25,128 nt of DNA from contig CALNBV010000017.1 of the NCBI GenBank assembly GCA_937874515.1, forward strand, positions 1-25,128. The letters run 5' to 3'. Both the position numbers and the translations under genes were made by a program. This stretch comes from an uncultured Paenibacillaceae bacterium. Its GTDB lineage: Bacteria; Bacillota; Bacilli; Aneurinibacillales; Aneurinibacillaceae. Below are positions 22,078 to 25,128 of the stretch, piece by piece. The notes beneath the pieces were generated by a model. That model was not told where the DNA came from and did no database searches. It saw nothing but the letters and a program-made list of their open reading frames with translations. Each line of letters opens with the position of its first letter. The stretch's first letter is position 1.

Positions 22078-22110
22078 AACCTATCCGAAAAAAGCCGGAT
22101 AGGTTTTTTC
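22078..22110 (+). terminator. Terminator insulating dacF from upstream
   Basis: AACCTATCCG and CGGATAGGTT give a perfect 10-bp stem with an 8-base loop followed by Ts. No plus-strand gene is seen upstream for more than 1 kb, so it may block read-through or antisense transcription into dacF. Confidence 0.75.
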
Positions 22111-22122
22111 TTTAAAAATTAG

Positions 22123-22153
22123 GTATAATCTCCCTTTATTGCGGGTGAAACTA
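22123..22153 (+). promoter_or_regulatory. SigmaF-type promoter of dacF
   Basis: GTATA (22123-22127), a 16-base spacer, then GGTGAAACTA (22144-22153), which matches the forespore SigmaF -10 consensus GGNNANAHTR at every fixed position. It ends 31 bases before the dacF ATG. This agrees with the known SigmaF control of B. subtilis dacF and would create positive feedback on sigF if transcription continues. Confidence 0.75.
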
Positions 22154-22184
22154 AGGGTAGTTATGAATGGAGGGGTATATTTTC

Positions 22185-23354
22185 ATGAAGAAGAAACTAA
22201 CACTGATGTTTTTGCCCTTTATCCTAATCCTTTCAACGGTGTCATCTGTTTTTGCCGAAGAAAAGGCGCCGTCTTTGCAGTTGGCGGCAAAAGCAGCATC
22301 TGCTGTTTTATTGGACCGTGATACGGGAACGGTTATATTTGAGAAGGATGCTCACAAACCATTGCCTCCCGCAAGTATTACGAAAATCATGACCATGCTA
22401 CTGATCATGGAAGCCCTTGAACGTGGTGAACTCAATTTAAAAGATATGGTTTCTACCAGTGAATATGCCGCTTCCATGGGTGGATCGCAAATTTTTCTTA
22501 AACCTGGCGAAGAAATGTCAGTGGATGAAATGTTAAAGGGAATTGCAATCGCTTCTGGAAACGACGCTTCCGTGGCCATGGCAGAACACATGGCAGGTAC
22601 GGAAGAAGCTTTTGTGGAAAAAATGAATAAACGGGCAAAAGAACTGGGCATGAAAGAAACAACCTTCAAAAACACCAATGGCTTGCCTGCGGAAGGCCAT
22701 GTTTCCTCTGCTTATGATATTGCCATCATGTCCAGAGAATTATTAAAGCATGAAGAAATTACGAAATATACAGGGACTTATCAAGATTATTTGCGGAAGG
22801 GAAGCGAAAGTCCTTTCTGGTTAGTCAATACCAATAAGTTAGTTCGTTTTTATCAGGGGGCAGATGGTCTCAAAACTGGATTCACAAATGAAGCCCGTTA
22901 TTGCCTCTCCGCAACCGCTAAGAAAGGCAATATGAGAATAGTTGCTGTGGTGATGGGTGAACCTGATTCAAAAACCCGTAACGCTGAAGTGACATCTATG
23001 TTAAATTATGCCTTTACTCATTATGCAAGTTTTCCTCTTTACAAGGAAAATCAAATGATTTCCATGGTTAAAGTGGAAAAAGGGAAATTAGATAAAGTGG
23101 CAGCTGTCATTCCTTACAATTTTAGCTTGTTGTTGAAAAAAGGCGAGAAAGTCTCCCAATACCAAAAATTCGTGGAAATTGACCCTGATGTATCAGCGCC
23201 TATTAAAAAAGGACAAAAAATCGGTTCAGTTGTTGTCAAGAAACATGGAAAGTTAGTGACCACCGTTGACCTTGTTTCTGCAGATTCAGTAGAAAAAGCA
23301 CATTGGTGGGATTTATGGAAACGGACTTCCCGTAAAATGTTTGGCGGAGAATGA
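22185..23354 (+). CDS. dacF: D-alanyl-D-alanine carboxypeptidase DacF
   Basis: The 389-residue low-molecular-weight penicillin-binding protein removes the terminal D-Ala from peptidoglycan stem peptides and, in Bacillus, tunes cross-linking of spore peptidoglycan in the forespore. A signal peptide ends near SSVFA at residue 24. Active-site motifs are S64-I-T-K67, S124-G-N126 and K230-T-G. The C-terminal beta domain (about 270-355) follows, and an amphipathic helix with KAHWWDLWKR near the end can bind the membrane. ATG 22185 has GGAGGGG 9 bases upstream; the earlier ATG 22167 overlaps that site. It is the first gene of the classical dacF-spoIIAA-spoIIAB-sigF order, followed by a partial terminator. 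Confidence 0.96.
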   Translation: MKKKLTLMFLPFILILSTVSSVFAEEKAPSLQLAAKAASAVLLDRDTGTVIFEKDAHKPLPPASITKIMTMLLIMEALERGELNLKDMVSTSEYAASMGGSQIFLKPGEEMSVDEMLKGIAIASGNDASVAMAEHMAGTEEAFVEKMNKRAKELGMKETTFKNTNGLPAEGHVSSAYDIAIMSRELLKHEEITKYTGTYQDYLRKGSESPFWLVNTNKLVRFYQGADGLKTGFTNEARYCLSATAKKGNMRIVAVVMGEPDSKTRNAEVTSMLNYAFTHYASFPLYKENQMISMVKVEKGKLDKVAAVIPYNFSLLLKKGEKVSQYQKFVEIDPDVSAPIKKGQKIGSVVVKKHGKLVTTVDLVSADSVEKAHWWDLWKRTSRKMFGGE

Positions 23355-23363
23355 AAGAAAAAT

Positions 23364-23404
23364 CGGGAAGAGGCACTTTTTTGTTGTCTCTTCTCGGTTT
23401 TTTT
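23364..23404 (+). terminator. Terminator between dacF and spoIIAA
   Basis: CGGGAAGAG pairs with CTCTTCTCG (9 positions, one G-U) across a 15-base loop and leads into a seven-T run. It would limit dacF read-through and let spoIIAA depend mainly on its own promoter. Confidence 0.75.
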
Positions 23405-23420
23405 CTAGTTTTGTCAGTTG

Positions 23421-23448
23421 GAAGGAATTGCCCACCTCAGTAGAGAAA
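23421..23448 (+). promoter_or_regulatory. SigmaH-type promoter of the spoIIA operon
   Basis: GAAGGAATT (23421-23429) matches the SigmaH -35 RNAGGAWWW. After 12 bases AGAGAAA matches the -10 RNNGAAT except for the last base. It lies 42 bases before the spoIIAA start, where B. subtilis has its SigmaH/Spo0A promoter. No perfect Spo0A box was found here. Confidence 0.68.
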
Positions 23449-23490
23449 TCCATGAAATTAGTACCCAATGGTGAAGGGAGTTGGACGATA

Positions 23491-23841
23491 GTGAGTTTAC
23501 GTGTGGATATGGAAGCAATTGGGGATATATTAATTGTTCGCTTAGACGGTGAATTGGATCATCACACTTCAGAAGTATTGCGATCCCAAATGGAAGGACA
23601 AATTAATGATACAGATGTTCGCCATGTATTGTTAAGTCTGAAAAATCTCCATTTTATGGACAGTTCTGGACTAGGTGTGATTCTTGGTCGATATAAACAA
23701 ATTACAGCCCGTGGAGGAGATATGATTGTTTGCTCTATTAATCCTGTCATCTATCGACTCTTCGAATTATCTGGTTTGTTTAAAATTATTAAAGTGAAAG
23801 ATTCTGAAGAAGAAGCTCTTCACATTCTGGGGGTGGCATAG
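23491..23841 (+). CDS. spoIIAA: Anti-sigma F factor antagonist SpoIIAA
   Basis: The 116-residue STAS-domain protein reverses inhibition of SigmaF by binding SpoIIAB in the forespore. The start is GTG 23491, giving MSLRVDMEAIGDILIVRLDG, which lines up with B. subtilis SpoIIAA; an upstream in-frame reading crosses the terminator and promoter and is rejected. GGGAG is 10 bases upstream. The phosphorylated Ser is S58 in FMDSSGLGVILGRYKQI, and GELDHHT and LFKIIK are also family marks. Dephosphorylation by SpoIIE and phosphorylation by SpoIIAB form the switch. The stop TAG overlaps the spoIIAB GTG by one base, showing translational coupling. Confidence 0.96.
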   Translation: MSLRVDMEAIGDILIVRLDGELDHHTSEVLRSQMEGQINDTDVRHVLLSLKNLHFMDSSGLGVILGRYKQITARGGDMIVCSINPVIYRLFELSGLFKIIKVKDSEEEALHILGVA

Positions 23842-24293
23842 TGGAAAAAGGTAAGATGAACTTTATGGAATTGAATTTTGCTGCCCGCAGCGAAAATGAA
23901 GGATTTGCCCGTATTGCGGTGGCGGCCTTTCTCTCCCGACTTCCTTTAAATCTGGATGAAATGGAAGAAATTAAAACCGTGGTGTCCGAGGCGGTAACCA
24001 ATGCCATTATTCATGGGTATGAAGAGGATGAACAAGGGGCTGTGATGATTTCAACCTTTTATGACCAATATGCTGTGGAAATCGTCATTGAAGACCATGG
24101 GATTGGCATTGCCGATGTTGAAGAAGCCCGCCAACCTCTATTCACCACAAAACCAGAGCTAGAACGGTCGGGCATGGGCTTTACCATTATGGAAAATTTC
24201 ATGGATGTGATGGAAATCACCACTGAGATTGGCAGGGGAACAAGAATTAGAATGGTTAAAAATCTAGTAAAAAACGAAATGCTTTGTAATTAG
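23841..24293 (+). CDS. spoIIAB: Anti-sigma F factor and serine kinase SpoIIAB
   Basis: The 150-residue GHKL-fold protein holds SigmaF inactive and phosphorylates SpoIIAA. The N box is VVSEAVTNAIIHGYEED, the G1 box is EDHGIGIADVEEARQPL and the G2 region is RSGMGFTIMENF, all nearly identical to B. subtilis. GTG 23841 has GGGGGTGG 5 bases upstream and overlaps the spoIIAA stop. ATG 23856 (MNFMELNF) is an alternative that matches the B. subtilis N-terminus slightly better in length. It sits between spoIIAA and sigF, as in all Bacillus relatives. Confidence 0.96.
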   Translation: MEKGKMNFMELNFAARSENEGFARIAVAAFLSRLPLNLDEMEEIKTVVSEAVTNAIIHGYEEDEQGAVMISTFYDQYAVEIVIEDHGIGIADVEEARQPLFTTKPELERSGMGFTIMENFMDVMEITTEIGRGTRIRMVKNLVKNEMLCN

Positions 24294-24304
24294 GTGGAAT
24301 AAGT

Positions 24305-25060
24305 ATGGGAGCCAATGTAAAAAACGCGGCACACCAGTATCTATCGGATGAGAAGGTGCGACAATTAATTTCTGATAGCCAGGCAGGGGATGTCACTGCA
24401 AGAGACACCCTGGTTAATAGCAATATTCGTCTGGTGTGGTCTGTTGTCCAACGCTTTCTTAATCGGGGTTATGAGGCAGACGATTTGTTTCAAATAGGAT
24501 GTATTGGCCTATTAAAAGCCATTGATAAATTTGATTTAACCTTTGAAGTGAAGTTTTCAACCTATGCTGTGCCTATGATTATTGGGGAAATCCAACGTTT
24601 TCTCAGGGATGATGGCACTGTAAAAGTAAGTCGGTCGTTGAAAGAGTTGGCACATAAAGTCCGCAGGGTGAAGGATGAATTGTCCAAACGCCTTGGGAAG
24701 TTGCCCACAGTGGTTGAAGTGGCGGAAGAAATGGGGATTACTCCTGAGGAAGTTGTCTATGCCCAAGAGGCAAATCGCCCCCCTTCTTCTATTCATGAAA
24801 CCGTCTTTGAAAACGACGGAGATCCTATCACATTAATGGACCAAATCTCTGACAATGATGATGACAAGTGGTTTGATAAGCTAGCTTTGAAGGAAGCCAT
24901 GAACAAACTATCAGATCGGGAAAGGCTGATTGTGTATTTGCGCTACTTCAAAGATCAAACCCAATCTGAAGTGGCAGAACGCCTAGGGATTTCCCAGGTG
25001 CAAGTCTCCCGGTTGGAAAAGAAGATTTTAAGAACGATGAAAGATCAGTTTTCTAGATGA
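24305..25060 (+). CDS. sigF: RNA polymerase sigma-F factor
   Basis: The 251-residue sporulation sigma factor directs the first forespore-specific transcription. Region 2 contains NIRLVWSVVQRFLNRGYEADDLFQIGCIGLLKAIDKFD and KFSTYAVPMIIGEIQRFLRDDGTVKV, region 3 runs over about 115-175, and region 4 ends with DQTQSEVAERLGISQVQVSRLEKKIL as the -35-binding helix. AGGTGGA lies 7 bases before ATG 24305, 11 bases after the spoIIAB stop. Activity is controlled by the two upstream products. A terminator follows, so spoVA genes, if next, would have their own promoter. Confidence 0.97.
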   Translation: MGANVKNAAHQYLSDEKVRQLISDSQAGDVTARDTLVNSNIRLVWSVVQRFLNRGYEADDLFQIGCIGLLKAIDKFDLTFEVKFSTYAVPMIIGEIQRFLRDDGTVKVSRSLKELAHKVRRVKDELSKRLGKLPTVVEVAEEMGITPEEVVYAQEANRPPSSIHETVFENDGDPITLMDQISDNDDDKWFDKLALKEAMNKLSDRERLIVYLRYFKDQTQSEVAERLGISQVQVSRLEKKILRTMKDQFSR

Positions 25061-25077
25061 TAGAGTTTAAGAAAAAG

Positions 25078-25113
25078 GCTACATTCATTTTTAGAATGAA
25101 TGTGGCTTTTTTT
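25078..25113 (+). terminator. Terminator after sigF
   Basis: GCTACATTCATT pairs with AATGAATGTGGC (12 positions, one G-U) across a 5-base loop and leads into seven Ts. It lies 17 bases after the sigF stop and closes the operon. Confidence 0.85.
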
Positions 25114-25128
25114 ACATACTTTCTCCCA

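Overview
The window is chromosomal DNA from a low-to-mid GC, endospore-forming Firmicute, most likely a member of the Bacillales. The clearest evidence is the right end: dacF, spoIIAA, spoIIAB and sigF in the canonical Bacillus order, with a good SigmaF-type promoter before dacF and a SigmaH-type promoter before spoIIAA. Strong AGGAGG ribosome sites, frequent TTG and GTG starts and compact T-tailed hairpin terminators fit the same group. I cannot name the genus.

Region 1 (1-8.8 kb) is a mixed housekeeping and accessory stretch: a lipoprotein cut by the window edge, a membrane-anchored glutamate-synthase-like flavoprotein (YerD type), a membrane NERD-domain protein, a Cam-type gamma carbonic anhydrase lipoprotein, a HAD hydrolase, an NAD(P)H:quinone-reductase-like flavoprotein, a CPBP membrane protease that probably starts at ATT, a two-domain polynucleotide kinase-phosphatase (Pnkp-like, no ligase), and two small unknown proteins.

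Region 2 (8.8-11.1 kb) looks like an electrophile or quinone response module. A YodB-like HxlR repressor faces an MhqD-like esterase and a DODA-type dioxygenase across a short divergent promoter full of AGTAA/TTACT repeats. A NifX/DiNase-like protein with a Cys-rich tail follows. At 11.16-12.24 kb lies a YadA-repeat/Peptidase_G2 protein split by a one-base frameshift.

Region 3 (12.3-19.2 kb) is a compact aromatic meta-cleavage locus. A regulator with a XylR_N-V4R sensor and PucR-type output precedes three translationally coupled or overlapping genes: a flavin monooxygenase of acyl-CoA-dehydrogenase fold, an MhpB-like extradiol dioxygenase and an MhpC-like C-C hydrolase. A frameshifted MFS transporter and a small doubly frameshifted gene follow. 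The genes imply phenol to catechol to ring-fission product to dienoate plus acid. No flavin reductase and no lower pathway (hydratase, aldolase, aldehyde dehydrogenase) are in the window.

Region 4 (19.2-22.0 kb) holds a Crp/Fnr regulator divergent from a 3-hydroxyacyl-CoA dehydrogenase, with a perfect 9-bp-arm palindrome between them, then a YppF-like small protein and an unknown membrane protein, both on the minus strand. Region 5 (22.1-25.1 kb) is the sporulation operon. No rRNA, tRNA, CRISPR array, insertion sequence or prophage was seen. Four apparent single-base indels, mostly in short homopolymers, cluster between 11.8 and 19.1 kb and could be either gene decay or assembly errors.
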